Made by a program: the position numbers and the translations under genes. Source: Paenibacillaceae bacterium UBA6304 (GTDB taxonomy: Bacteria; Bacillota; Bacilli; Paenibacillales; Paenibacillaceae). From it: a stretch of DNA of 14,453 nucleotides. Location: NCBI GenBank assembly GCA_002439285.1, contig DJTQ01000182.1:1-14453 (forward strand), given 5' to 3'. Below the pieces are notes generated by a model. It was not told where the DNA came from. It made no database searches and was given only the letters and a program-made list of their open reading frames with translations. Below, one piece after another: positions 8,085 to 14,453 of the stretch (position 1 is its first letter; the number at the start of each line of letters is the position of its first letter).

Positions 8085-9116
8085 TTAATGCAGCCGGGAT
8101 AGAAACTTGGTCAAGTCTTTAGATAATATATCCAAAATCCCGATCACCCGGGCATATTCCATACGGGTCGGTCCCAAAATGCCGATCGTCCCCACCGCTT
8201 CGCCTTCAATGGCATAGGTAGCCGTAATCAAGCTACAGTTGGCAAAAGCTTCATGGTCGTTCTCGGTCCCGATCCTTACTTGAATGCCGGTACCCGTCGA
8301 CGCTGAAATCATCATTTTCATTAATGTCGGCGTTTCTTCGAATAGGTCGAGTATGCTCTTCACTTTATCGATATCCCTGAACTCAGGCTGATTCAGCATA
8401 TTCGTCGTTCCGCTGAGAAACAGACGCTGCCCGTCCTGGCCGCCATCCAGCGCTTCATCCAGCACGTTCATCAGTTCCTCAAAATGTTCGACATGCCGCT
8501 GCATTTCCTGCCCGATTTCGTTATAAAGGGCACTCTTCAGCTTATAAATAGGTACCCCTGTAAGCTTCCGGTTAAGCAAATTCACGACCTTCTCCATCTC
8601 TGATACGGAAACTCCGGGCGGAATCGAAACCGTTTTGTTTTCGACCTGACCCGTGCTCGTCACAATGATGGCAACCGCCGTATTCTCGCCCAGCGGAAGC
8701 AGCTGAAAATGCCGCAGAGACGTATGAAAAACTTCCGGCCCAAGCAGGATGGAAGTGTAATTCGTCATATGGGATAGTATCGTTCCGGCATGCTGGACAA
8801 CCTGTTCGATTGCATTCAATTTGTCTGCAAAAAAAGCTTTCATCATTTTGAACTCGTTTGGCGCGAGCAGATTGAATGGAGCCAAATGATCCACATAGTA
8901 CCGGTAACCCTTGTGGGAAGGAATGCGTCCGGCGGAAGTATGCGGCTGCTCCAGAAAACCGAGCTCCTCCAGATCGGCCATCTCGTTGCGAATGGTGGCC
9001 GGGCTGTACCCGACGTCCCCCCGTTTGGAGATGCTTCGGGATCCCACAGGCTCCGCCGATCGAATATAGTCATCTACAATAGCCGTCAGAATCATTCTTT
9101 GGCGTTCCGTCAACAT
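8085..9116 (-). CDS. hrcA: heat-inducible transcription repressor HrcA
   Basis: A 343-residue HrcA of normal length. The N-terminal winged-helix region (about 1-75) includes LTERQRMILTAIVDDYI, the recognition part SPATIRNEMADLEELGFLEQ, and HTSAGRIPSHKGYRYYVD, all typical of the family. The rest is the GAF-like dimerisation part. HrcA binds CIRCE elements as a dimer and represses the dnaK and groE operons; the GroE chaperonin keeps it active, and heat relieves repression (family knowledge). The ATG at 9116 has AGGAGGG 6 nt upstream. The frame extends 14 codons further, but these would overlap the CIRCE element. First gene of the operon and thus self-repressed. Confidence 0.98.
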   Translation of the reverse strand: MLTERQRMILTAIVDDYIRSAEPVGSRSISKRGDVGYSPATIRNEMADLEELGFLEQPHTSAGRIPSHKGYRYYVDHLAPFNLLAPNEFKMMKAFFADKLNAIEQVVQHAGTILSHMTNYTSILLGPEVFHTSLRHFQLLPLGENTAVAIIVTSTGQVENKTVSIPPGVSVSEMEKVVNLLNRKLTGVPIYKLKSALYNEIGQEMQRHVEHFEELMNVLDEALDGGQDGQRLFLSGTTNMLNQPEFRDIDKVKSILDLFEETPTLMKMMISASTGTGIQVRIGTENDHEAFANCSLITATYAIEGEAVGTIGILGPTRMEYARVIGILDILSKDLTKFLSRLH

Positions 9117-9151
9117 GGAAATCCCTCCTGTAAGCTGATTTTTAATGCTCG

Positions 9152-9178
9152 TTAGCACTCTAGTGCGTTGAGTGCTAA
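9152..9178. promoter_or_regulatory. CIRCE operator (HrcA binding site)
   Basis: TTAGCACTC, nine bases, then GAGTGCTAA: an exact match to the CIRCE consensus with perfect 9-bp arms. It lies between the promoter at 9190-9219 and the hrcA start, just after the expected start of transcription, so bound HrcA would block the whole hrcA-grpE-dnaK-dnaJ operon. It may also destabilise the mRNA as a 5' stem-loop. Confidence 0.98.
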
Positions 9179-9189
9179 ACTCTAATACA

Positions 9190-9219
9190 AAAATACCAAA
9201 CCAACCTGACGATTGTCAA
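9190..9219 (-). promoter_or_regulatory. sigma-A promoter of the hrcA-grpE-dnaK-dnaJ operon
   Basis: Minus strand: perfect -35 TTGACA (9214-9219), 18-bp spacer, -10 TATTTT (9190-9195). The CIRCE element begins 11 bp downstream. The -35 box starts one base after the stop codon of the acetyltransferase gene (stop at 9221-9223). Confidence 0.85.
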
Positions 9220-9220
9220 G

Positions 9221-9688
9221 TCAGTCCAGTATCTTGAGTACAGCTATTTCGTCACAAGCATGCTGCTTGGCGCAATTCACGCAATCCGTCCAAACTTTCT
9301 CGGGAAAAATCTCTTTCTCCACTACCTTGAATCCGTTCTTCAGGAAAAAGGAAACTTCATAAGTCAATGCCATCACCTTGAAGAGCGAGCGTTTCTTCGC
9401 TTCATCGATAAGCTGCTCTACGAGCATGGACCCCAGTCCCCGGCCCTTATAGCCTTCCGAAATGCCAAGCGACCGGATTTCCACGAGCTCTTCTCCCAGC
9501 TTGCACAGCGAGCCGCATCCCACGACCTTGCCGTCCACTTCGGCGACAACAAAATCGCGAATCTGCCGTTCCAACACGGCCCGGGACCGCGGCAGCATAA
9601 TCCCTCGACGGCTGTAATCCTCAATCATTAAATAAAGCGGCTCTACATCTTCAAGTGTCGCTTGTCTGCACACGGCTACGGCTTGCAT
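9221..9688 (-). CDS. GNAT N-acetyltransferase, ArgA-like
   Basis: A 155-residue single-domain GNAT acetyltransferase. The acetyl-CoA binding motif A is visible as EIRSLGISEGYKGRGLGSML (about residues 67-86), with K-G-R-G-L-G as the loop that grips the pyrophosphate. The strand-helix KVMALTYEVSFFLKNGF follows. The C-terminal tail KVWTDCVNCAKQHACDEIA has a Cys-x2-Cys-x5-Cys pattern, as in short ArgA-type N-acetylglutamate synthase-like proteins of Clostridia and relatives; a role in arginine synthesis is possible but unproven. The ATG at 9688 has AAGGGGG 7 nt upstream; an in-frame TTG 21 bp earlier lacks such a site. It has its own promoter (9731-9759) and ends beside the hrcA promoter. No terminator separates it from hrcA, so read-through is possible. 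Confidence 0.87.
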   Translation of the reverse strand: MQAVAVCRQATLEDVEPLYLMIEDYSRRGIMLPRSRAVLERQIRDFVVAEVDGKVVGCGSLCKLGEELVEIRSLGISEGYKGRGLGSMLVEQLIDEAKKRSLFKVMALTYEVSFFLKNGFKVVEKEIFPEKVWTDCVNCAKQHACDEIAVLKILD

Positions 9689-9695
9689 ACTCTTT

Positions 9696-9702
9696 CCCCC
9701 TT
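9696..9702 (-). promoter_or_regulatory. ribosome-binding site fixing the acetyltransferase start
   Basis: AAGGGGG on the minus strand, 7 nt before the ATG at 9688. It lies inside the longer frame that would start at the TTG at 9709, which argues for the shorter protein. Confidence 0.7.
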
Positions 9703-9730
9703 GAACCAACGCTCAAATCTATTATGAATA

Positions 9731-9759
9731 AATATACATTACGGCGTATAAAAGTTCAA
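9731..9759 (-). promoter_or_regulatory. sigma-A promoter of the acetyltransferase gene
   Basis: Minus strand: -35 TTGAAC (9754-9759, five of six), 17-bp spacer, -10 TATATT (9731-9736, five of six). The expected transcript starts about 35 nt before the ATG at 9688. Confidence 0.7.
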
Positions 9760-9810
9760 GAGAGAAATGCGTGATTCTGCGCACAAGCTACGCGGAAAAT
9801 CGATAGATCC

Positions 9811-9830
9811 TAACGACGATTAGGTCGTTA
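9811..9830 (-). terminator. weak hairpin at the hemW stop codon
   Basis: TAACGAC (9811-9817) pairs with GTCGTTA (9824-9830) around a 6-nt loop containing part of the hemW stop codon. Only 7 bp, and the downstream minus-strand sequence has just a TTTT some ten bases away. It may be a weak terminator for hemW or chance. Confidence 0.3.
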
Positions 9831-11034
9831 AGGCGCCGATAAACTCGGCAAATACCTCATTGCCGAACAGGACTCCTTTTTCGCTGAGCCGATAACCACC
9901 CTGATCTTCATGCTTCTCCAGCAAACCCGCCGAGGTCATCTTATGCAACTGATCATGAAACGTTTCCTCTAACGAAGCCCCGAATTGGGCGGTAAAATCG
10001 GTTAACCTTATTCCGTCCAGCATGCGGAGGCCGACCATCACAAAGTCCTCCATGGCCTCTTCCTTGGATACAGAGAATTGCTCCAGTCTGGGGAGCTTTT
10101 GTTTGGCTGCTTCGACATATGGATTAACGCCCTTGATATTCATATGACGCTGCCGTTTGACATACCCGTGCGCCCCGGCGCCAAGTCCGTAGTAATCTTC
10201 ATTCCGCCAATACGTAATATTATGCCGGCTTTCATAGCCCGGTTTGGCAAAATTGCTGATTTCGTACTGTTTATATCCGGCGGCTTTCATACGCTCCATA
10301 AGCAGGAGATACATTTTTAGTTCATCTTCCTCACCGGGAAGGGGGAGCTGGTTTTTTTGGAAAAGCGTATGGAACAGCGTATTTTCCTCCACCTTCAAGC
10401 TATAGATCGAATAATGCGGCAGTCCCAGTTCCAACGCTCGACCCACGCTGTATTCCAGCATTTCGACCGTCTGGTTCGGCAGGCCGAACATCAGATCGAT
10501 CGATAAATTATGAAGCCCCGCCCCGCGTGCATTCTCCAGGCTCCGGTAAACATCGTCCGTGTTATGGATCCGGCCGATGCCCGAGAGCAGCTCATTCTGG
10601 AACGCCTGGACGCCAAAGCTGACCCGGTTGACCCCGCCGGCCTTCATGACGGCCAGCTTTTCGGCGTCCGTCGTACCCGGGTTGGCTTCCATCGTAAACT
10701 CGATGTCTTCCGCCCAGTCCGGAAAGTTCTTGCGGACCGACTTCAGGAAAAATTCCATCTCCTGTGGATTAAGCACCGTCGGCGTCCCTCCACCGACAAA
10801 AATCGTCTTGATAACACCGGGAGGAGTTGCCTGAACGGTCAGCTCCATCTCACGGTCTAATGCCCGCAAATAATCCATCACCGGCTGGTCTTTCAGCACG
10901 TAGGAATTAAAGTCGCAATAAAAGCACTTATTCGTGCAAAAAGGAATGTGTATATAAACCGCCTCAGGGGCGGTGCTAAGTTTTTGCCCGTTTCCAGGCA
11001 TTCCCTGGTCCTGCTGCCCTATTATCTGATTCAC
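9820..11034 (-). CDS. hemW: radical SAM family haem chaperone HemW
   Basis: A 404-residue protein of the HemN/HemW radical SAM group. The 4Fe-4S cluster motif is C33-x3-C37-x2-C40 followed by D-F (CTNKCFYCDF). HemW lacks the fourth cysteine of true oxygen-independent coproporphyrinogen oxidase HemN, so this is the HemW type that binds and hands on haem (family knowledge). GGGTPT and the C-terminal HemN_C-like domain (VGLRMLDGIRLTDF onwards) fit. The start is taken as GTG at 11034 because AAGGAGG lies 7 nt before it; the in-frame ATG at 11058 has no site, and that frame passes through the ribosome-binding site. In Bacillales hemW lies between lepA and hrcA, as here. No clear promoter was found upstream. 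Confidence 0.95.
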   Translation of the reverse strand: MNQIIGQQDQGMPGNGQKLSTAPEAVYIHIPFCTNKCFYCDFNSYVLKDQPVMDYLRALDREMELTVQATPPGVIKTIFVGGGTPTVLNPQEMEFFLKSVRKNFPDWAEDIEFTMEANPGTTDAEKLAVMKAGGVNRVSFGVQAFQNELLSGIGRIHNTDDVYRSLENARGAGLHNLSIDLMFGLPNQTVEMLEYSVGRALELGLPHYSIYSLKVEENTLFHTLFQKNQLPLPGEEDELKMYLLLMERMKAAGYKQYEISNFAKPGYESRHNITYWRNEDYYGLGAGAHGYVKRQRHMNIKGVNPYVEAAKQKLPRLEQFSVSKEEAMEDFVMVGLRMLDGIRLTDFTAQFGASLEETFHDQLHKMTSAGLLEKHEDQGGYRLSEKGVLFGNEVFAEFIGALTT

Positions 11035-11041
11035 GGTAATG

Positions 11042-11048
11042 CCTCCTT
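11042..11048 (-). promoter_or_regulatory. ribosome-binding site fixing the GTG start of hemW
   Basis: AAGGAGG on the minus strand, 7 nt before the GTG at 11034. The upstream in-frame ATG at 11058 would place this site inside the coding sequence. Confidence 0.8.
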
Positions 11049-11105
11049 CATAATACATGGCTTAAATTTAAAACTATTTATTTTATTACCACTCGTTTAG
11101 GGGTG

Positions 11106-11187
11106 CTTGGCATGTAACATGCAACTCTTGGTGCATAATACGATGTTTGGCGTGTGCGATACGAGACTTGGCGTGAGTAATCCAATG
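11106..11187. repeat. degenerate ~21-bp tandem repeat, four units
   Basis: The word YTTGG followed by a G/C/A-rich half and a TAA/TAC-like centre recurs at 11106, 11127, 11146 and 11167, i.e. every 21, 19 and 21 bp. Units 1 and 4 share CTTGGCRTG; unit 2 starts CTTGGTGC and unit 3 TTTGGCGTG. Read on the minus strand, successive units share CCAA-x-x-x-TCGTAT-like sequence. The copies have diverged, so this is an old array. It lies 72 bp upstream of the hemW start in a gene-free spacer. Confidence 0.6.
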
Positions 11188-11216
11188 CATAGACCTCCCG
11201 CCGCACTCGCACCCAT

Positions 11217-11394
11217 TGGATATTTCCAATGAGTAAGAGAGGATTATCGAGAAACCGCCACTTTAAATGGATATCTCCAATGAAAATCCTCAATTCAGGG
11301 CCAAAAGGTCGAAATCCGGCCCATTTGAGTGGATATTTCCAATGAAACCGTCTAAATAGCTCTTCGAAGTTGATTTTCATTGGATATTTCCAAT
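11217..11394. repeat. four dispersed copies of TGGATATYTCCAAT
   Basis: The 14-bp word TGGATATTTCCAAT occurs at 11217-11230, 11330-11343 and 11381-11394, and with one change (C for T) at 11268-11281. Unit starts are 51, 62 and 51 bp apart. Each is a near-palindrome with TGGA/TCCA arms; the first is extended to CATTGGA-TATT-TCCAATG (11214-11231). The sequences between units are mostly unrelated. Could be binding sites for a regulator or remains of an intergenic repeat family. Confidence 0.8.
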
Positions 11395-11446
11395 TGGCGA
11401 ACTCCAATCAATGACCCGAAGACTAATAAATTCTGCTCTTATAAGG

Positions 11447-11472
11447 AAAGGAAAGCCCGCGGGCTTTCCTTT
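11447..11472 (-). terminator. lepA terminator, perfect palindrome
   Basis: AAAGGAAAGCCC, a central GC, then GGGCTTTCCTTT: a 26-bp perfect palindrome 36 bp after the lepA stop. On the minus strand the stem ends in TTT and continues CCTTAT; on the plus strand it continues into TTTTAT. It functions as an intrinsic terminator for lepA and separates it from hemW. Confidence 0.85.
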
Positions 11473-11508
11473 TATCGCCGATCACGCATCACGCTGACGC
11501 GCATCTCT

Positions 11509-13326
11509 CTATTTGTCGTCTATCTTCAGTACCGCCATAAAAGCTTCCTGCGGCACTTCGACATTGCCGACCTGTTTCATACGCTTTTTACCTTCTTTTT
11601 GCTTCTCCAGCAATTTCCGCTTCCGCGAAATGTCACCGCCGTAACATTTGGCAAGGACGTTCTTACGCAACGCCTTAACCGTCTCCCGGGCGACGACCTT
11701 CGTACCGATCGACGCTTGGATCGGTACCTCAAACATCTGCCGCGGAATGAGCTCGCGGAGCTTCTCGCAAATAATCCGGCCGCGATGATAGGCGCGGTCC
11801 CGGTGTACGATGAAGGACAGGGCATCCACCTGTTCGGAGTTGAGCAAGATGTCCATCTTCACCAGGTTGGACTTGCGGTAGCCGGACAGCTCGTAATCGA
11901 ACGAAGCGTATCCCTTGGTACTCGATTTCAACTGATCAAAGAAATCATACACAATTTCCGACAACGGGATCTGATACGTAATCGTTACCCGAGTCGTGTC
12001 GAGGTATTCCATATTGACAAACTCGCCGCGCTTCCCTTGGCAAAGTTCCATCACGGTCCCGACATAGTCATTAGGCACGATGATCCCCGCCTTGACGTAA
12101 GGCTCTTCTACGTATTCGATCCTGCCGACTTCCGGATAGTTGGACGGATTGTCGATCGCAATTATCTCGCCGTTCGTCAGCGTAACATGATAGATAACGC
12201 TCGGCGCCGTCGTAATGAGCGGAATATTGAACTCGCGCTCAATCCGCTCCTGAATGACGTCCATATGAAGCAGGCCGAGGAATCCACAGCGGAACCCGAA
12301 ACCAAGCGCACTCGAGGTTTCCGGTTCAAAGCTAAGCGAAGCATCGTTCAACTGCAGCTTCTCCAGAGCTTCCCGAAGGTCGTTGTAATCCGAAGTTTCA
12401 ATCGGATACAGTCCACAATAGACCATCGGATTGATCTTGCGGTAGCCCGGCAGCGGTTCAGTGGTCGGACGCTTCGCGTCCGTCACCGTATCCCCGACCC
12501 GGGTGTCGCCCACGGTTTTGATACCGGCGACGATAAAGCCGACATCGCCGACGTTCAGCTCGTCCACAACAGTCATACGCGGCATGAACGCGCCGACTTC
12601 GATGACCTCGAACGTCTTTTCCGTCGCCATCATTTTGATTTTGGAGCCGGCTTTGATCTGTCCGTCGATGACGCGAACATAGACGATAACGCCTTTGTAC
12701 GGATCATAGTGAGAATCGAAAATCAGCGCTTTAAGCGGCTGATCGGGATCACCTGTTGGTGCGGGTACTTTTTGGACGACCTGCTCCAGAATATCCTTGA
12801 TCCCAATGCCCGCTTTGGCGGAGGCATGCACCGCTTCGCTGGCATCCAGGCCGATTACATCCTCGATCTCCTGCTTGACGCGATCCGGGTCAGCGCTCGG
12901 AAGATCGATTTTGTTGATGACAGGCAAAATCTCCAGGTTGTTATCCAACGCCAAATATACATTGGCGAGGGTTTGGGCTTCAATGCCTTGGGCCGCGTCC
13001 ACGACGAGCAGCGCACCCTCGCAAGCCGCGAGGCTGCGGGATACTTCATACGTGAAGTCGACGTGTCCCGGTGTATCGATCAGATTGAGCAAGTACTCTT
13101 CCCCATCATCCGCGCGATAAGCCAACCGGACAGCCTGCAGCTTGATCGTAATGCCGCGTTCGCGTTCCAGATCCATCTGGTCCAGCACTTGTTCCTGCAT
13201 TTCGCGGGAACTCAAAGCCCCGGTAAACTCAAGAATCCGGTCGGCCAAAGTCGATTTTCCATGGTCTATATGTGCGATTATACTGAAATTCCGTATCTTT
13301 TCTTGTCTTGCCCTAATATCTGTCAT
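11509..13326 (-). CDS. lepA: elongation factor 4 (LepA), ribosome-associated GTPase
   Basis: A 605-residue translational GTPase, complete and of normal length. GTPase motifs: G1 AHIDHGKST (18-26), G2 RGITI (57-61), G3 DTPGH (84-88), G4 NKID (138-141). EF-G-like domains II, III and V follow, then the LepA-specific C-terminal domain ending around [20 protein letters not shown], a hallmark of LepA. It acts on ribosomes in the cytoplasm, in translation and ribosome biogenesis. The ATG at 13326 begins [19 protein letters not shown], which fits family N-termini; a G-rich sequence (GTGGGGGT) stands 4 nt upstream. An upstream TTG at 13362 is in frame but lies inside the leader. It has its own promoter and terminator. 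Confidence 0.98.
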   Translation of the reverse strand: MTDIRARQEKIRNFSIIAHIDHGKSTLADRILEFTGALSSREMQEQVLDQMDLERERGITIKLQAVRLAYRADDGEEYLLNLIDTPGHVDFTYEVSRSLAACEGALLVVDAAQGIEAQTLANVYLALDNNLEILPVINKIDLPSADPDRVKQEIEDVIGLDASEAVHASAKAGIGIKDILEQVVQKVPAPTGDPDQPLKALIFDSHYDPYKGVIVYVRVIDGQIKAGSKIKMMATEKTFEVIEVGAFMPRMTVVDELNVGDVGFIVAGIKTVGDTRVGDTVTDAKRPTTEPLPGYRKINPMVYCGLYPIETSDYNDLREALEKLQLNDASLSFEPETSSALGFGFRCGFLGLLHMDVIQERIEREFNIPLITTAPSVIYHVTLTNGEIIAIDNPSNYPEVGRIEYVEEPYVKAGIIVPNDYVGTVMELCQGKRGEFVNMEYLDTTRVTITYQIPLSEIVYDFFDQLKSSTKGYASFDYELSGYRKSNLVKMDILLNSEQVDALSFIVHRDRAYHRGRIICEKLRELIPRQMFEVPIQASIGTKVVARETVKALRKNVLAKCYGGDISRKRKLLEKQKEGKKRMKQVGNVEVPQEAFMAVLKIDDK

Positions 13327-13365
13327 CCTTACCCCCACCACAAATCCTTGAAGTACAATCAATTT

Positions 13366-13394
13366 ATTATATCAGTTGCAAAGGGCTGCATCAA
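13366..13394 (-). promoter_or_regulatory. sigma-A promoter of lepA
   Basis: Minus strand: -35 TTGATG (13389-13394), 17-bp spacer, perfect -10 TATAAT (13366-13371), with TG placed one base before the -10 as an extended element. It lies 40 nt before the lepA ATG and downstream of the LacI-family gene. Confidence 0.85.
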
Positions 13395-13428
13395 TTGGTG
13401 AACCCGTTTCAGACTTAATTCTTCCTAA

Positions 13429-14453
13429 TTATATCTCGGGCGATTGCTTAATCGACTCCCGGTAGATAACGGAGGCCGCCATATAAATCGTTTCCTTAGG
13501 GAATTCCGGATGATTCATATGATTAAACAAGACCTGTACCGCCCTCTTCCCCATCAGTTCTTTCTCCACGTTTACCGTCGTTAGCCGCGGCTCCGATAAA
13601 AAAGCATCTTCGATATTGTCAAAACCCGTAATGGACACCTTATCCGGGATGGCGATTTCCATAGCCTTAAGCGCATTCACTGCGCAAGTCGCAATAGCGT
13701 CATTGGCGCAAACAAGCGCGGTAGGGAAAGTTCCTTGCTCCTTCATTTCCTCGAGGACGGATCGGATTTGCTCCGTATGCTCTACCCTTGTCTCACCTTG
13801 AAGACAGGATAACGGATGCTGCTTGGGCACTTCCCGCCCGGCATCCTCCATCGCATCCTTATACCCTTTCCAGCGGCTCAGGAAACTCAATGAATAATCC
13901 GTGTTCCCTACAAAATAAATGGAGCGGTGTCCCAAAGAGAGCAGGTGATTTGTGAGCTGGGAGGCACACTCCCTGTTGTCGGCAAACAATTCGCTGGCTT
14001 TGACCAGCGGCTCTGCATGGTCGATTAGCACGATCGGCACTTGAAGTCTTCCGACCTCTTGCAGCACCTGGGTACTTACCTGCCCGACCCCGATAAAGCC
14101 TTGTATATTATCCTGATGGACAAGCGATAAAAAGCTGTCCGCAGTCTGATCCGTAATCACAACAGTCCGGGCCCCCGCCTCCTCTAGCTCTTGGGTGATC
14201 CCATCGACGATACGTCCCCAATATACGGAGTCTAAAAACTGATACCGTACGTTCGGGAGCAGCACCACCACCGTCGTCTTTCCCGTTTCATCAACGTCGG
14301 GCGGGCCTCCATCAGTTCCCACGGTTCGCGCCTGAAACCGATACCCTAGCTTAGCGGCCATCTGCAGCACGCGTTCCCTGGTCGCCGTATTGACGCCCCC
14401 TTTACCGGAAAGCGATTTCGAAACGACATATTTGGATACTCCGGCCGCTTCAG
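13429..14453 (-). CDS. LacI-family transcriptional regulator (N-terminus outside the window)
   Basis: The frame is open from the right edge (first complete codon at 14451) to a TAA at 13429, giving 340 residues; only a few N-terminal residues are missing. The part present starts inside the helix-turn-helix: EAAGVSKYVVSKSLSG, then TRERVLQMAAKLGY, which matches the LacI DNA-binding and hinge region. A periplasmic-binding-protein-like sugar-sensing domain follows (TVVVLLPN, then VPIVLIDH, LGHRSIYFVGN, ALVCANDAIATCAVNAL and VSITGFDNIEDA). It is a DNA-binding repressor responding to a sugar or related ligand; the ligand is unknown. The lepA gene follows on the same strand with its own promoter, and no terminator was seen in the 102-bp spacer. 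Confidence 0.93.
   Translation of the reverse strand, partial: EAAGVSKYVVSKSLSGKGGVNTATRERVLQMAAKLGYRFQARTVGTDGGPPDVDETGKTTVVVLLPNVRYQFLDSVYWGRIVDGITQELEEAGARTVVITDQTADSFLSLVHQDNIQGFIGVGQVSTQVLQEVGRLQVPIVLIDHAEPLVKASELFADNRECASQLTNHLLSLGHRSIYFVGNTDYSLSFLSRWKGYKDAMEDAGREVPKQHPLSCLQGETRVEHTEQIRSVLEEMKEQGTFPTALVCANDAIATCAVNALKAMEIAIPDKVSITGFDNIEDAFLSEPRLTTVNVEKELMGKRAVQVLFNHMNHPEFPKETIYMAASVIYRESIKQSPEI

Larger units (their letters stand above)
11035..11508. other. 474-bp gene-free spacer between lepA and hemW
   Basis: Contains, from right to left, the lepA terminator (11447-11472), the four-copy TGGATATYTCCAAT array (11217-11394), the ~21-bp tandem array (11106-11187) and an AT-rich leader before hemW (about 11050-11100). 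An open frame of 109 codons crosses it on the minus strand (11078-11407), but its protein only reflects the repeats. I see no clear -35/-10 pair for hemW, although one should lie here. Confidence 0.75.

Noticed and set aside
9117..9158. 14-codon extension of HrcA
   Set aside because: It would overlap the CIRCE element, and the AGGAGGG site points to the ATG at 9116.
11078..11407. A 109-codon open frame on the minus strand across the lepA-hemW spacer
   Set aside because: Its sequence is only the translation of the two repeat arrays (recurring WKYP and RQ-x-SY patterns); no ribosome-binding site was seen and its start lies beside the lepA terminator.
11380..13401. A 673-codon open frame on the plus strand opposite lepA
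   Set aside because: It is the mirror of lepA with no recognisable domain and an Arg/Asp/His-rich composition; lepA itself is unmistakable.

Overview
The window looks like a chromosomal segment of a low-to-mid GC Firmicute, most likely Paenibacillus or a close relative. The evidence is a CIRCE-controlled hrcA-grpE-dnaK-dnaJ heat-shock operon, the upstream lepA and hemW genes in the order known from Bacillales, strong AGGAGG ribosome-binding sites, occasional TTG/GTG starts, and small Bacillales-type proteins (YfhD family, DUF2653/YxcD family). The genus is an inference; no rRNA gene is present to confirm it.

Left edge (1-2505, all minus strand): a three-gene sugar-catabolism type operon read leftwards from a good sigma-A promoter at 2477-2505. 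It holds a xylose-isomerase-like TIM-barrel protein, a Gfo/Idh/MocA oxidoreductase, and the first 134 residues of an MFS transporter that runs off the left edge. A 9-bp direct repeat 21 bp apart lies just after the expected transcription start and could be an operator.

Middle left (2532-4216): two small minus-strand genes (YfhD family; an unrecognised 122-residue protein) ending at a GC-rich hairpin, then a divergent plus-strand pair (a secreted/membrane glycine-rich protein and a DUF2653 protein) that converges on dnaJ. Both sides share a bidirectional terminator at 4171-4216.

Centre (4226-9219, minus): promoter, CIRCE operator, hrcA, grpE, dnaK and dnaJ. HrcA represses the operon through CIRCE. 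DnaK, DnaJ and GrpE form the chaperone cycle. The dnaK-dnaJ spacer contains a hairpin with a following T-rich stretch, and a second hairpin that buries an unused Shine-Dalgarno sequence. Upstream lie an ArgA-like GNAT acetyltransferase with its own promoter and hemW (haem chaperone-type radical SAM protein).

Right (11035-14453, minus): a 474-bp gene-free spacer with two different repeat arrays and the lepA terminator, then lepA with a near-consensus promoter, then a LacI-family regulator cut by the right edge.

No rRNA, tRNA, CRISPR, insertion sequence or phage gene was recognised. Most of the window is ordinary core genome. The least explained parts are the repeat arrays between lepA and hemW, the structured dnaK-dnaJ spacer, and the small genes of unknown function next to dnaJ.
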